DNA of 64,000 nucleotides from Mycolicibacter kumamotonensis (GCF_002086285.1 NZ_MVHU01000011.1:57212-121211); one strand, 5' to 3'; counted from the stretch's first letter, positions 49,430-58,285 are shown. Numbers and translations: made by a program. Notes: a model not told the origin generated them from the sequence alone.

Positions 49430-50920
49430 ATGAGCGCGATGTCCCACGCCCCCGACCCTCGCCTGCCTTCGCCGGCCGTCCTGGCCCGCGAAGACGAGGG
49501 CTATCACAAAGATCTCCACCCGCGCCAGGTACAGATGATCGCCATCGGCGGGGCGATCGGCACCGGGTTGTTCCTGGGCGCCGGCCGGCGCCTGCACGAG
49601 GCCGGCCCCAGTTTGTTTCTGGTCTACGGGATCTGCGGCGTCTTCGTCTTCTTCATCCTGCGAGCACTTGGCGAGCTGGTACTGCACCGTCCCACGTCGG
49701 GGTCCTTCGTGTCGTATGCGCGCGAATTCTTCGGTGAGAAAACAGCTTTTACGGCGGGTTGGCTGTACTTCGTGAACTGGTCGATGACCGGCATCGTCGA
49801 CACCACCGCGATCGCGACGTATTTCCACTACTGGGGTGTGTTCCACGTCTTTCCCCAGTGGGTGCTGGCACTGATCGCGCTGGTGACGGTGGTGTCGATG
49901 AACCTGATCTCGGTGAAGCTCTTCGGCGAGCTGGAGTTCTGGGCCGCGCTGATCAAAGTGGTGGCTCTGATGACGTTCCTGGTCGTCGGGACGGTGTTTC
50001 TGGGCGGGCGCTTTCCGGTCGAAGGCCAGTCCACCGGCCTGCACCTGTGGGTGGATAACGGCGGGTTCCTGCCGACCGGAATACTGCCGGTGGTGCTGGT
50101 CACCTCGGGTGTGGTGTTCTCCTATGCCGCTGTCGAGTTGGTCGGCACCGCCGCCGGCGAGACCGCCGACCCCGAACGGATCATGCCGCGGGCGATCAAT
50201 TCGGTGGTGGCCCGGATCGCGATCTTCTACGTCGGCTCGGTGGTGCTGTTGGCACTCCTGCTGCCCTACACCGCGTACAAGCACGGTGAGAGTCCGTTCG
50301 TCACGTTCTTCGCCAAGATCGGGTTCACCGGCGCGGGCGGCCTGATGAACCTGGTGGTGCTCACCGCCGCGTTTTCCAGCCTCAACGCCGGCTTGTACTC
50401 CACCGGGCGGATCCTGCGGTCGATGGCGGTTAACGGCAGCGGGCCGAAGTTCACCGCACCGTTGTCCAGCAACGGCGTGCCCTACGGCGGGATCCTGTTG
50501 ACCGGCATGATCGGCCTGCTCGGGGTGGCACTGAACGCCGTCGTCCCGGAGCATGCCTTCGAAATCGTGCTCAACATCGCGGCTTTGGGCGTGATAGCGG
50601 CGTGGGCGACGATTGTGGCCTGCCAGCTGCGATTCTTCGCTTTGACGAAGAGAAGCGACCTGCAACGGCCGGCATTTCGCATGCCGTTGGCCCCCTACAG
50701 CGGCTACGCCACACTGGCCTTCTTGGCCGCGGTGCTGGCACTGATGATGTTCGACCCCGAGTACGGCGTCTGGATTCGCACCGCGGTGCTCGTCGGGGCA
50801 CCGGCGCTGGCGCTTGGCTGGTTTCTGGTGCGCGACCGCGTGACGTCCGCGGCCGAACCACCGCCCACCTCGCCCGAGCAACCGCCTGCGGTGACAACAC
50901 CGGCCGAAACCGACGAGTAG
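49430..50920 (+). CDS. ansP2: Amino acid permease, APC family (AnsP2-like)
   Basis: 496 residues, 12 hydrophobic segments. [23 protein letters not shown] near residue 28 is the APC substrate-loop signature; [25 protein letters not shown] and [27 protein letters not shown] follow as in AnsP/AroP/CycA permeases. The position between a lipoprotein gene and the dnaK operon matches H37Rv ansP2. Substrate by family: asparagine or aromatic/small neutral amino acids. Confidence 0.88.
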   Translation: MSAMSHAPDPRLPSPAVLAREDEGYHKDLHPRQVQMIAIGGAIGTGLFLGAGRRLHEAGPSLFLVYGICGVFVFFILRALGELVLHRPTSGSFVSYAREFFGEKTAFTAGWLYFVNWSMTGIVDTTAIATYFHYWGVFHVFPQWVLALIALVTVVSMNLISVKLFGELEFWAALIKVVALMTFLVVGTVFLGGRFPVEGQSTGLHLWVDNGGFLPTGILPVVLVTSGVVFSYAAVELVGTAAGETADPERIMPRAINSVVARIAIFYVGSVVLLALLLPYTAYKHGESPFVTFFAKIGFTGAGGLMNLVVLTAAFSSLNAGLYSTGRILRSMAVNGSGPKFTAPLSSNGVPYGGILLTGMIGLLGVALNAVVPEHAFEIVLNIAALGVIAAWATIVACQLRFFALTKRSDLQRPAFRMPLAPYSGYATLAFLAAVLALMMFDPEYGVWIRTAVLVGAPALALGWFLVRDRVTSAAEPPPTSPEQPPAVTTPAETDE

Positions 50921-50934
50921 GAGGTCGAAAAGGC

Positions 50935-51117
50935 ATGTCCCCCAACCGGTATGCGGCCAAACCTCCGCTGTATGGCATGGCACTGGTGTTCTGCGCGATC
51001 GCGATCGTGGCCATCACCGCCTATCTGCACGTCGGCTGGTGGTCGGTGCTGGGCTACGGCCTGGCCGCGGTGACTGCGGTGACCGGTGGAGTGTTGGCGT
51101 TCCGGGATTTCTCGTAG
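50935..51117 (+). CDS. 60-residue two-helix membrane protein
   Basis: ATG 50935 follows the permease stop by 14 bases with GGAGG upstream. Short basic N-terminus (MSPNRYAAKPPLYG), then two hydrophobic helices (ALVFCAIAIVAITAYLHV and VLGYGLAAVTAVTGGVLAF) and FRDFS. Probably co-translated with and perhaps accessory to the permease. Family not recognised. Confidence 0.75.
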   Translation: MSPNRYAAKPPLYGMALVFCAIAIVAITAYLHVGWWSVLGYGLAAVTAVTGGVLAFRDFS

Positions 51118-51187
51118 CCGGCCCCCGCTCGCCCGCGAGTCACTACAGCCACTCGTGTCACATGATGCGTAGGCTGGGCGTCAACCT

Positions 51188-51778
51188 ATGTCAGCGGGGG
51201 AGTGTGTGCGGGTAGCGGATCAGGTGAGAACGAAGTCAATCGGACAGCTGACGCTGATGGCCGCACTGCTGCTGGCCGGCTGCACCTCCACCATCGACGG
51301 TGACCCGACCGCGGCTCCCGGCGGCGGCGGGCCGGCGGAGCCGTCCTTCCGCACGCCCCGTCCCACCACCGCACCGCCGAGCACCCCGGCTCCCTCCAAG
51401 CCGCCCCCCGCCAGCACCCCGAACAAGCCGGGTGACGCCATTTTTCTCCCGCCCGACGACAAGGGTTACGTCTTCATCGAGACGAAGTCCGGCAGGACCC
51501 GCTGCCAGATCTCGACGCCGCAGGTCGACTGCGAGGCGGAGTTCACCAACACCCCGCTCAAGGACGGCCAGCACGCCAACGGCGTCAGTGTCAGTTCGGA
51601 CGGCACCGTGCAGTGGGTGCTGGGCAACCTGGGCGACATCCCGGTCGTCACCATCGACTACCTGACCTACGTGGCGCAGGGCTGGACGATCAAGGCCGAC
51701 ATCGACGGCACCCGGTTCACCAACGAACGCACCGGCCACGGCATGTTCGTCAGCATCGACGACGTCGAAACGTTCTGA
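51188..51778 (+). CDS. Putative lipoprotein (LpqJ-like)
   Basis: Signal peptide with lipobox LLAGC (TLMAALLLAGCTSTIDG), a Pro/Thr-rich linker (PTTAPPSTPAPSKPPPAS), then a ~100-residue domain with a Cys pair (RCQISTPQVDCEAEF) and WVLGNLGDIPVVTIDYLTY. The start is uncertain: ATG 51188, GTG 51206 or GTG 51224; the last gives 184 residues, nearest to LpqJ as I remember it. Lipid-anchored on the outer face of the cell membrane. Function unknown. Confidence 0.8.
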   Translation: MSAGECVRVADQVRTKSIGQLTLMAALLLAGCTSTIDGDPTAAPGGGGPAEPSFRTPRPTTAPPSTPAPSKPPPASTPNKPGDAIFLPPDDKGYVFIETKSGRTRCQISTPQVDCEAEFTNTPLKDGQHANGVSVSSDGTVQWVLGNLGDIPVVTIDYLTYVAQGWTIKADIDGTRFTNERTGHGMFVSIDDVETF

Positions 51779-51825
51779 CCTCCGGCGCCGGTCGCCGGAC
51801 ACCGCTTTCGATTACGATCGCTGGA

Positions 51826-52491
51826 ATGGCGCGCTTCGGATCTTCAGACGGCTCCGGCACACCCGGCGACGACCCGACCCGATCCACCCAGTACTCCCGA
51901 AGCGGCCCTCAGCCACCCGGGCCACCGCCGGCCCCGTTCGGCCCCGCCGGCCCGCGGCAGAACCCCGGCGATCCGGGCTATCACCCCGGCAATGCACCGA
52001 CCCAGTACAACCCCGCCTATAACCCGTTCGAACAGCAGCCCGCCTCCGATGCCGACACCGCCGGTTTCGCCGCGGCTACACCCACGCCGTGGTTTCGCCG
52101 GCGGTCGGTGCTGACCGCCTGGTTCGGGCTCATCGCGGTGATGCTCGGCCTGGTGATCTGGGGCATTGTCCAGCTGACCAGCCGCGGACCCGGGGGCGGC
52201 AGTACCGCACCGGAGACCAGCTCGTCGAGTACCACCAGCACGACCACGAGCAGCTCAACGACGACGACCACCACCACCACCACCACGGAGAGTTCCTCGA
52301 GCACCTCGGCACCGGCGGCCCCGCCCCGGCAGGCTCCCCCGCAACAGGCGCCGCCCCAGCAGCCGCCGGCCCCCGGCGATTCGCACCACCGCCGCCCGCA
52401 CCTGCCGCCACTGCCGTCGGTGATCACCATTCCGCCGATCCCCAAGGTTCCGGAGCTGCCGACGGTGATCACCATCCCGCCGCGCCGGTAG
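51826..52491 (+). CDS. Single-pass membrane protein with Ser/Thr and Pro-rich tail (1)
   Basis: 221 residues from ATG 51826. Cytoplasmic Pro/Gly/Gln-rich N-terminus to about residue 90, one helix (VLTAWFGLIAVMLGLVIWGIVQL), then a run of Ser/Thr (residues about 130-160), a Pro/Gln stretch and a tail with paired VITIPP motifs. Similar in plan to the protein at 52982 and probably its paralogue. Such Thr-rich segments are mannosylated in mycobacteria. Function unknown. Confidence 0.75.
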   Translation: MARFGSSDGSGTPGDDPTRSTQYSRSGPQPPGPPPAPFGPAGPRQNPGDPGYHPGNAPTQYNPAYNPFEQQPASDADTAGFAAATPTPWFRRRSVLTAWFGLIAVMLGLVIWGIVQLTSRGPGGGSTAPETSSSSTTSTTTSSSTTTTTTTTTTESSSSTSAPAAPPRQAPPQQAPPQQPPAPGDSHHRRPHLPPLPSVITIPPIPKVPELPTVITIPPRR

Positions 52492-52516
52492 CGGCCGCAT
52501 CGCCCAGTACTCTCGC

Positions 52517-52894
52517 ATGCGACCGCAGCGCACGCCGGCTTGGCTCGGGATCGATCTGGTGGCCGTTGTGTTGTTCTGCGCCCTCGGCCGCCGCAGCCAC
52601 GACGAGGGCGTCGATCTCGGCGGCTTGGCGGCCACGGCCTGGCCGTTCCTCAGCGGTACGGTGCTGGGCTGGGTGGTGTCCCGCGGCTGGCGCCGGCCCA
52701 CGGCACTGGTGCCCACGGGGCTGATCGTCTGGATATCGACGGTGCTGGTCGGCATGATCTTGCGCCAGGCGACGTCGGCAGGTGTGGCGTGGACGTTCGT
52801 GGTGGTCGCATCGACGGTGACCGCCGTCTTGCTGCTCGGCTGGCGGGCCGCGGTCGAGTTCCTCGCGCGACGGACTGGCACCGGTCGGGGGTGA
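52517..52894 (+). CDS. DUF3054 membrane protein
   Basis: 125 residues, four hydrophobic segments. AWLGIDLVAVVLFCALGRRSHDEG at the start and GWVVSRGWRRPTALVPTGLIVWISTVLVGMILR (in segments) match the DUF3054 family of actinobacteria, with its conserved Gly-Arg-x-x-His. Function unknown. Confidence 0.85.
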   Translation: MRPQRTPAWLGIDLVAVVLFCALGRRSHDEGVDLGGLAATAWPFLSGTVLGWVVSRGWRRPTALVPTGLIVWISTVLVGMILRQATSAGVAWTFVVVASTVTAVLLLGWRAAVEFLARRTGTGRG

Positions 52895-52981
52895 CCCGGC
52901 CGCCGGACCGGTAGACGGCACAGCTACTCGTCAGGTGGTATCGCGGCATTTCGTCAGCCGCGGCACCTACCATCGGGTCGC

Positions 52982-53566
52982 GTGGAACGAACGCCGGACG
53001 ATCCGAACGACGAACCGACCCGGATGGCCGGTTACGACTACCGCGGGAGCGGCGACTACGGCGAACCGGCGGGCTACTACGGCGAGTACCGCGAACCCGC
53101 CGAGCCGCAAGTCAGCTGGTCCCAACCTCCCGAACCGCCACCGACGCCCTGGTACCTGCAGCCGGTCGCGCTGATCGGCTGGGGTGTGCTGACGGCGCTG
53201 CTGATCGCCGCACTGGTGTGGGGCATGGTCCGGCTGGTGAACAAGAACCCTGGGGACACCACACCGGCGACGACGTCGGTCACCGTCACCACGGTGGCGC
53301 CGGGCGAGTCACCGGTCGCGCCTGCGCCGGTCGCGCCGGAGACCACGACGGACGACAACACGCCGCCGGCCACGACAACCGAGCCGTCTTCCAGCTCCGA
53401 AACGCCCACGACCACCACCGAATCGCCGACCACCACCACGACGGCGCCGACCACCACCGAACCCCCGACCACGACGGCCCAGACCACGACCCAGGCGCCC
53501 ACCACCACGACCGCTGCGGCCGAACCGCCGTCGGAGATCGTCATCCCGCTGCCGCCCGGACTGTGA
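52982..53566 (+). CDS. Single-pass membrane protein with Ser/Thr and Pro-rich tail (2)
   Basis: 194 residues from GTG 52982. Acidic Tyr/Gly-rich N-terminus (YDYRGSGDYGEPAGYYGEY), one helix (ALIGWGVLTALLIAALVWGMV), about 75 residues dominated by Thr with Pro, Ser and Glu, and a hydrophobic C-terminal end (SEIVIPLPPGL). Shares order, size and the WGxVxLxxxxPG exit of the helix with the protein at 51826. Likely a glycosylated cell-wall-facing protein; function unknown. Confidence 0.75.
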   Translation: MERTPDDPNDEPTRMAGYDYRGSGDYGEPAGYYGEYREPAEPQVSWSQPPEPPPTPWYLQPVALIGWGVLTALLIAALVWGMVRLVNKNPGDTTPATTSVTVTTVAPGESPVAPAPVAPETTTDDNTPPATTTEPSSSSETPTTTTESPTTTTTAPTTTEPPTTTAQTTTQAPTTTTAAAEPPSEIVIPLPPGL

Positions 53567-53663
53567 ACGGCCCCCTCACGCGCCGAGAAAGCCCCTCCAA
53601 ACCCTCGCCAGCCGATACAGTTAGGCCAGCCTGCGTCGCGCTGGGCCGGAGCGGGGTGGCACT

Positions 53664-53741
53664 ATGAGCGAGCATCAAGCTGCGCTTGAACTGGTATTGC
53701 GCAAGATTGGCGGTAAGTTACCCGTCAGTAACCATAACTAA
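53664..53741 (+). CDS. Candidate 25-codon upstream ORF of etfD
   Basis: ATG 53664 to TAA 53739-53741 encodes MSEHQAALELVLRKIGGKLP plus five residues, with a G-rich stretch (GGAGCGGGGTGG) just before the ATG. Its end overlaps the left arm of the palindrome upstream of etfD. It may be a leader peptide, a gene remnant, or chance. Confidence 0.25.
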   Translation: MSEHQAALELVLRKIGGKLPVSNHN

Positions 53742-53759
53742 GTTACTGACCGGTAACTT
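53715..53759. promoter_or_regulatory. Large palindromic operator upstream of etfD
   Basis: AAGTTACCCGTCAGTAAC (53715-53732) and GTTACTGACCGGTAACTT (53742-53759) are inverted copies with a single mismatch, separated by nine bases, ending 20 bases before the etfD GTG. The right half is itself palindromic (AAGTTAC-N6-GTAACTT from 53740). This looks like a double site for a TetR- or GntR-type regulator. Confidence 0.65.
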
Positions 53760-53779
53760 GTGAATGGGAGAGGCGCTCC

Positions 53780-56605
53780 GTGACCGAGAATGTCCAGATG
53801 ATGATCAGGCTGGTGGTCGGCCTGTCCATGACGGTGCTCGTCGGCTATTTCTCCGCGCGCCGGGTGTTCTGGTTGTACCGGCTGGTGATGACCGGCCAGA
53901 AGGTCGGGGCTGAACGCACCAGTGACGTCGGCCGGCGGGTCTGGACGCAGATCCGCGAGGTCGCCGGCCAGGCGAAGCTGCTGAAGTGGTCGATCCCCGG
54001 AATCGCGCACTTCTTCACCATGTGGGCGTTCTTCGTCCTGCTGACGGTCTACATCGAGGCCTACGGCCAGCTGTTCAAGCACGACTTCGCGATCCCGGTC
54101 ATCGGCCACTGGGACGCGCTGGGCTTCCTGCAGGACTTCTTCATCACCGCGGTCACCCTGTCGATCTTCGCGTTCATGATCATCCGCATCATCCGCAACC
54201 CCCGCGAGATCGGCCGGGCGTCCCGCTTCTACGGCTCGCACAACGGCGGTGCCTGGCTGATCCTGGTGATGATCCTCAACGTGGTCTGGACGTTCCTGCT
54301 GCTGCGCGGGGCCGCGGTCAACACCGGGAGCCTGCCCTACGGCAACGGGGCGTACCTGTCACAGCTGATGGGCAAGATCATGGCGCCGCTGGGGCTCTCG
54401 GCCAACGAGACCATCGAGACCGTCTCCCTGCTGCTGCACATCGCGGTGGCGCTGGCGTTCCTGATCATCGTGCTGCACTCCAAGCACCTGCACATCTTCC
54501 TGGCCCCGATCAACGTCACCTTCAAGCGGCTGCCCAACGGGTTGGGCCCGCTGCTGCCGATCGAGTACGAGGGCGAGGCGCTGGACTTCGACAACCCGCC
54601 GGAGGACGCGGTGTTCGGCCGCGGCAAGATCGAAGACTTCTCTTGGAAGGGCATGCTCGACTTCGCCACCTGTACCGAGTGCGGTCGCTGCCAGTCGCAG
54701 TGCCCGGCCTGGAACACCGGCAAGCCGTTGAGCCCCAAGCTGCTGATCATGGATCTGCGTGACCACTGGATGGCCAAGGCGCCGTATCTGCTCGGCACCG
54801 CGGACGCGCCGGACATGGACATCGACCTTGCCGACGCCAAGCCGTTGGCGGGCCACCACGTGCCGGAGAAGGGTTTCGAGCGCATCGGCGGCTCCGGCCC
54901 CGAGCAAGCGGTCCGGCCGCTGGTCGGCACCGCTGAGCAGGGCGGCGTGATCGACCCCGACGTGCTGTGGTCGTGCACCAACTGCGGTGCCTGCGTCGAG
55001 CAGTGCCCGGTGGACATCGAGCACGTCGACCACATCCTGGACATGCGCCGCTACCAGGTCCTGGTGGAGTCGGAGTTCCCCTCCGAACTCGCGGTGCTGT
55101 TCAAGAATCTCGAGAACAAGGGCAACCCGTGGGGGCAGAACGCCAGCGAGCGGACCTCCTGGATCGACGAGCTCAACTTCGACATCCCGGTCTACGGCCA
55201 GGACGTCGACAGCTTCGACGGGTTCGAGTACCTGTTCTGGGTGGGCTGCGCGGGCGCCTATGAAGACCGGGCCAAGAAGACCACCAAGGCGACCGCTGAG
55301 TTGCTGGCCGCGGCCGGCGTGAAGTTCCTGGTACTGGGCACCGGCGAGACCTGCACCGGTGACCCGGCCCGGCGGTCCGGCAACGAGTTCCTGTTCCAGC
55401 AGCTGGCCACCCAGAACGTCGAGATGCTCAATGAGGTGTTCGACGGTGTGGACAAGCCGGACCGCAAGATCATCGCCAGCTGTCCGCACTGCTTCAACAC
55501 CATCTCCCGCGAATACCCGCAGCTGGGCAGCGAATACACGGTGCTGCACCACAGCCAGGTGCTCAACCGGCTGATCCGCGACAAGAAGCTGATTCCGGTC
55601 ACTCCGATGTCGCGGGACGTCACCTACCACGACCCGTGCTTCCTGGGCCGCCACAACAAGGTCTACGAGCCGCCGCGTGAGCTCGTCACGGCCTCGGGCG
55701 GCAATCTGGTGGAGATGCCGCGTAACCGCGACCGCTCGTTCTGCTGCGGGGCCGGCGGAGCGCGGATGTGGATGGAAGAGCACATCGGCAAGCGGGTGAA
55801 CCACGACCGCGTCGACGAGGCACTGGCCACCGGCGCCACCACCATCGCAACCGCGTGCCCGTTCTGCCGGGTGATGATCAGCGACGGCCTCGACGACCGT
55901 ATCGAGGCCTCCGGTCGCACCGGGGTGGACGTGCGGGACATCGCGCAGATCCTGCTGGACTCGCTGGATCTGTCCGGAGTGACGTTGCCGGCCAAGGGCA
56001 CAGCGGCCGAGGCCGCCGCCAAGCGTGCCCCGAAGAAGGAGGCGCCGGCCGCTCCGGCCGCCACCGCCACCGCGACGGTGGAGAAGAAGCCGGCCGAGGC
56101 GCCGGCGGCCGAGGCCAAGACCGCGGCCCCGGTCAAGGGGCTGGGGATGGCCGGTGGGGCCAAGCGTCCGGGCGCCAAGAAGGCCGCTCCGGCAGCGTCG
56201 GCGGCTCCGGCCGCCGAGTCGGCCCCCGCCGCACCTGCAGCGCCGGTCAAGGGGCTGGGTATCGCCGGCGGGGCCAAGCGTCCGGGCGCCAAGAAGGCCG
56301 CTCCCGCAGCGTCGGCGGCTCCGGCCGCCGAGGCGGCCCCCGCCCCACCTGCCGAACCGGCGGCTCCGGCAGCACCGGTCAAGGGGCTCGGCATGGCGGC
56401 GGGCGCCCGCAAACCCGGCGCCAAGAAGCCGGCGGCGGCTCCGGCGGCTCCGGCGGCAGAGCCCGCCCAGGCCGAACCGGCCGCGGAAACCGCCACCGCC
56501 GAGGAAGCTTCCGAGGCTACTCCGCAGGCCGAAGCGCCCAAGGAGCAGCCTCCGGTGAAGGGGCTGGGCATCCAGCGCGGAGCGAAGCCGCCGGGCAAAC
56601 GCTGA
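53780..56605 (+). CDS. etfD: Membrane oxidoreductase EtfD (Fe-S, CCG domains)
   Basis: 941 residues from GTG 53780. The N-terminal ~240 residues carry five to six membrane helices; two [4Fe-4S] motifs follow (CTECGRCQSQCP near residue 298, CTNCGACVEQCP near 399), then two CCG domains (SCPHCFNTISREYP near 570, FCCGAGGARMW near 654). Matches Rv0338c, shown to work with EtfBA as the electron outlet from acyl-CoA dehydrogenases to the quinone pool in fatty-acid oxidation. The last ~190 residues are Ala/Pro/Lys-rich with four VKGLGxxxGAxxPG repeats; somewhat longer than the ~882 residues I recall for M. tuberculosis. Confidence 0.93.
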   Translation: MTENVQMMIRLVVGLSMTVLVGYFSARRVFWLYRLVMTGQKVGAERTSDVGRRVWTQIREVAGQAKLLKWSIPGIAHFFTMWAFFVLLTVYIEAYGQLFKHDFAIPVIGHWDALGFLQDFFITAVTLSIFAFMIIRIIRNPREIGRASRFYGSHNGGAWLILVMILNVVWTFLLLRGAAVNTGSLPYGNGAYLSQLMGKIMAPLGLSANETIETVSLLLHIAVALAFLIIVLHSKHLHIFLAPINVTFKRLPNGLGPLLPIEYEGEALDFDNPPEDAVFGRGKIEDFSWKGMLDFATCTECGRCQSQCPAWNTGKPLSPKLLIMDLRDHWMAKAPYLLGTADAPDMDIDLADAKPLAGHHVPEKGFERIGGSGPEQAVRPLVGTAEQGGVIDPDVLWSCTNCGACVEQCPVDIEHVDHILDMRRYQVLVESEFPSELAVLFKNLENKGNPWGQNASERTSWIDELNFDIPVYGQDVDSFDGFEYLFWVGCAGAYEDRAKKTTKATAELLAAAGVKFLVLGTGETCTGDPARRSGNEFLFQQLATQNVEMLNEVFDGVDKPDRKIIASCPHCFNTISREYPQLGSEYTVLHHSQVLNRLIRDKKLIPVTPMSRDVTYHDPCFLGRHNKVYEPPRELVTASGGNLVEMPRNRDRSFCCGAGGARMWMEEHIGKRVNHDRVDEALATGATTIATACPFCRVMISDGLDDRIEASGRTGVDVRDIAQILLDSLDLSGVTLPAKGTAAEAAAKRAPKKEAPAAPAATATATVEKKPAEAPAAEAKTAAPVKGLGMAGGAKRPGAKKAAPAASAAPAAESAPAAPAAPVKGLGIAGGAKRPGAKKAAPAASAAPAAEAAPAPPAEPAAPAAPVKGLGMAAGARKPGAKKPAAAPAAPAAEPAQAEPAAETATAEEASEATPQAEAPKEQPPVKGLGIQRGAKPPGKR
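56131..56600 (+). repeat. In-frame repeats in the etfD tail
   Basis: Units begin near 56131, 56245, 56377 and 56553. The first two are nearly identical over about 95 bases and encode VKGLG(M/I)AGGAKRPGAKK plus an Ala/Pro linker; the later two are diverged. Basic repeats joined by Ala/Pro spacers form a flexible, positively charged tail. Confidence 0.85.
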
Positions 56606-56616
56606 GATAACGGGTT

Positions 56617-56644
56617 GGGGCCGTATGTGTGCACATACGGCCCC
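56617..56644. terminator. etfD terminator hairpin
   Basis: Perfect 13-bp arms (GGGGCCGTATGTG / CACATACGGCCCC) around TG, 12 bases after the etfD stop and followed by GATCTGTTTCT. Confidence 0.85.
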
Positions 56645-56696
56645 GATCTGTTTCTCGGGCAAATTTTGATTGGACAACTATGGGACCATTGTCGAC

Positions 56697-57974
56697 GTGA
56701 CCGCTCACCAGTTGCCCCACCAGATGCCCTGGCCTGCGCCCGGCAGCCAGCTGCGGCAGCGCACGTTCGCGCAGTCGACCAAACTGCAGGACGTCCTCTA
56801 TGAGATTCGCGGTCCGATCCACGCCCAGGCCGCGCGGATGGAGGCTGAGGGCCACCGCATCCTCAAGCTCAACATCGGCAACCCCGCACCGTTCGGGTTC
56901 GAGGCGCCCGACGTCATCATGCGCGACATGATCCAGGCACTTCCGTACGCGCAGGGCTACTCCGACTCGCAGGGGATTCTGCCCGCCCGCCGCGCGGTGG
57001 TCACCCGCTACGAACTCGTCGAGGGCTTCCCCCGCTTCGACGTCGACGACGTGTACCTGGGCAACGGGGTGTCGGAGCTGATCTCCCTGGTACTGCAGGC
57101 ACTGCTGGACAACGGCGACCAGGTGCTGATCCCGGCGCCGGACTATCCGCTGTGGACGGCGTCGACCTCGCTGGCCGGCGGCACACCGGTGCACTACCTA
57201 TGCGACGAGACCCAGGGCTGGCAGCCCGACATCGCCGACATGGAATCGAAGATCACCGAGCGCACCAAGGCGCTGGTGGTGATCAACCCGAACAACCCCA
57301 CCGGCGCGGTCTACAGCCGCGAAGTGCTCGGCCAGATCGCCGAGTTGGCCCGCAAGCATCAACTGCTGCTGCTGGCCGACGAGATCTACGACAAGATCCT
57401 CTACGACGACGCCGAGCACACCAATATGGCCACCGTCGCGCCGGATCTGTTGTGCCTGACCTTCAATGGGCTGTCGAAGGCTTACCGAGTGGCGGGCTAC
57501 CGGGCGGGCTGGGTCGCGATCACCGGCCCCAAGGAGCACGCGACCAGCTTCCTCGAGGGCATCAACCTGCTGGCCAACATGCGGCTGTGCCCGAATGTGC
57601 CTGCCCAGCATGCCATTCAGGTGGCGCTGGGCGGTCACCAGAGCATCGACGATCTGGTGCTGCCGGGTGGCCGGCTGCTCGAACAGCGAGATGTCGCCTG
57701 GGCCAAGCTCAATGAGATTCCAGGTGTCTCCTGCGTCAAACCGAGCGGTGCGCTGTACGCCTTCCCGCGGCTGGATCCCGAGGTCTACCCGATCGAGGAC
57801 GACGAGCAGTTGGTTCTGGATCTGCTGCTGCAGGAGAAGATCCTGGTCACCCAGGGCACCGGGTTCAACTGGCCGGCGCCCGACCACTTGCGGATCGTGA
57901 CGTTGCCGTGGGCGCGTGACCTCGCCAGCGCTATCGAACGCCTGGGCAACTTCCTGGTCGGCTACCGCGTGTAG
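56697..57974 (+). CDS. aspC: Aminotransferase, AlaA/AspC type
   Basis: PLP fold-type I aminotransferase, 425 residues from GTG 56697 (a TTG at 56670 would add nine). No ribosome site is seen, and a leaderless transcript is possible. Motifs: LKLNIGNPAPFGFEAP near residue 55, VYLGNGVSELISLVLQALL near 118, INPNNPTGAVYSREVL near 197, LLADEIYDKILYDD near 222, and the PLP Lys in FNGLSKAYRVAGYRAGWV near 258. Close to E. coli AlaA, so alanine/2-oxoglutarate is as likely as aspartate. The 3' end overlaps the convergent small gene by 13 bases. Confidence 0.9.
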   Translation: MTAHQLPHQMPWPAPGSQLRQRTFAQSTKLQDVLYEIRGPIHAQAARMEAEGHRILKLNIGNPAPFGFEAPDVIMRDMIQALPYAQGYSDSQGILPARRAVVTRYELVEGFPRFDVDDVYLGNGVSELISLVLQALLDNGDQVLIPAPDYPLWTASTSLAGGTPVHYLCDETQGWQPDIADMESKITERTKALVVINPNNPTGAVYSREVLGQIAELARKHQLLLLADEIYDKILYDDAEHTNMATVAPDLLCLTFNGLSKAYRVAGYRAGWVAITGPKEHATSFLEGINLLANMRLCPNVPAQHAIQVALGGHQSIDDLVLPGGRLLEQRDVAWAKLNEIPGVSCVKPSGALYAFPRLDPEVYPIEDDEQLVLDLLLQEKILVTQGTGFNWPAPDHLRIVTLPWARDLASAIERLGNFLVGYRV

Positions 57975-58228
57975 GGCGATAGCGGCGGCCAGTTCGGGTC
58001 GTAGGTGCCGCCGTTCTGCCAGTGCTCCGGGTCGTGCGGCACGTTGTCGAGGTAGTGGTTGTCGTGGCAGTAGTTGACGTTCCAGTTGAAGCCCATCCAC
58101 CCGCTCCACTGCTCACCCGGGCACCAGTGGTAGCGCGGTTCGGCCTGCGCCGCACCCGCCGTGCCCAAGGCAACGAAACCTAACGCCGCCGTCGCTAGAG
58201 CTGCCGCAACCCGGTTCGTGTTCCTCAT
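57962..58228 (-). CDS. Small secreted Cys/Trp-rich protein
   Basis: 88 residues with a Sec signal peptide (RVAAALATAALGFVALGTAGAAQA) and a mature part of about 58 residues, EPRYHWCPGEQWSGWMGFNWNVNYCHDNHY..., holding two Cys that may form a disulfide. The WCPGxxW...NWxxxxCHDxH pattern belongs to a family of short exported mycobacterial proteins of unknown function. Confidence 0.82.
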   Translation of the reverse strand: MRNTNRVAAALATAALGFVALGTAGAAQAEPRYHWCPGEQWSGWMGFNWNVNYCHDNHYLDNVPHDPEHWQNGGTYDPNWPPLSPYTR

Positions 58229-58285
58229 TGGGTTGTTCTACCACCGCCACCGCCCTCACCAAACATGATCGGCGGTGCCGACACC

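Noticed and set aside
52196..53560. ACC/ACG-rich microsatellite-like tracts
   Set aside because: They encode Thr/Ser runs in two membrane proteins and are not separate repeat elements.
53675..53689. TCAAGC-TGC-GCTTGA palindrome as a KstR2-type site
   Set aside because: Half-site spacing does not fit the KstR2 consensus and it lies inside the candidate upstream ORF; likely chance.
56131..56600. CRISPR-like or minisatellite array
   Set aside because: Spacing is unequal and repeats are in frame inside etfD, encoding a repeated protein motif; no cas genes.
54359..56677. 772-codon minus-strand frame antisense to etfD
   Set aside because: Antiphase frame with Arg/Gly/His composition; the plus strand has complete Fe-S and CCG motifs.
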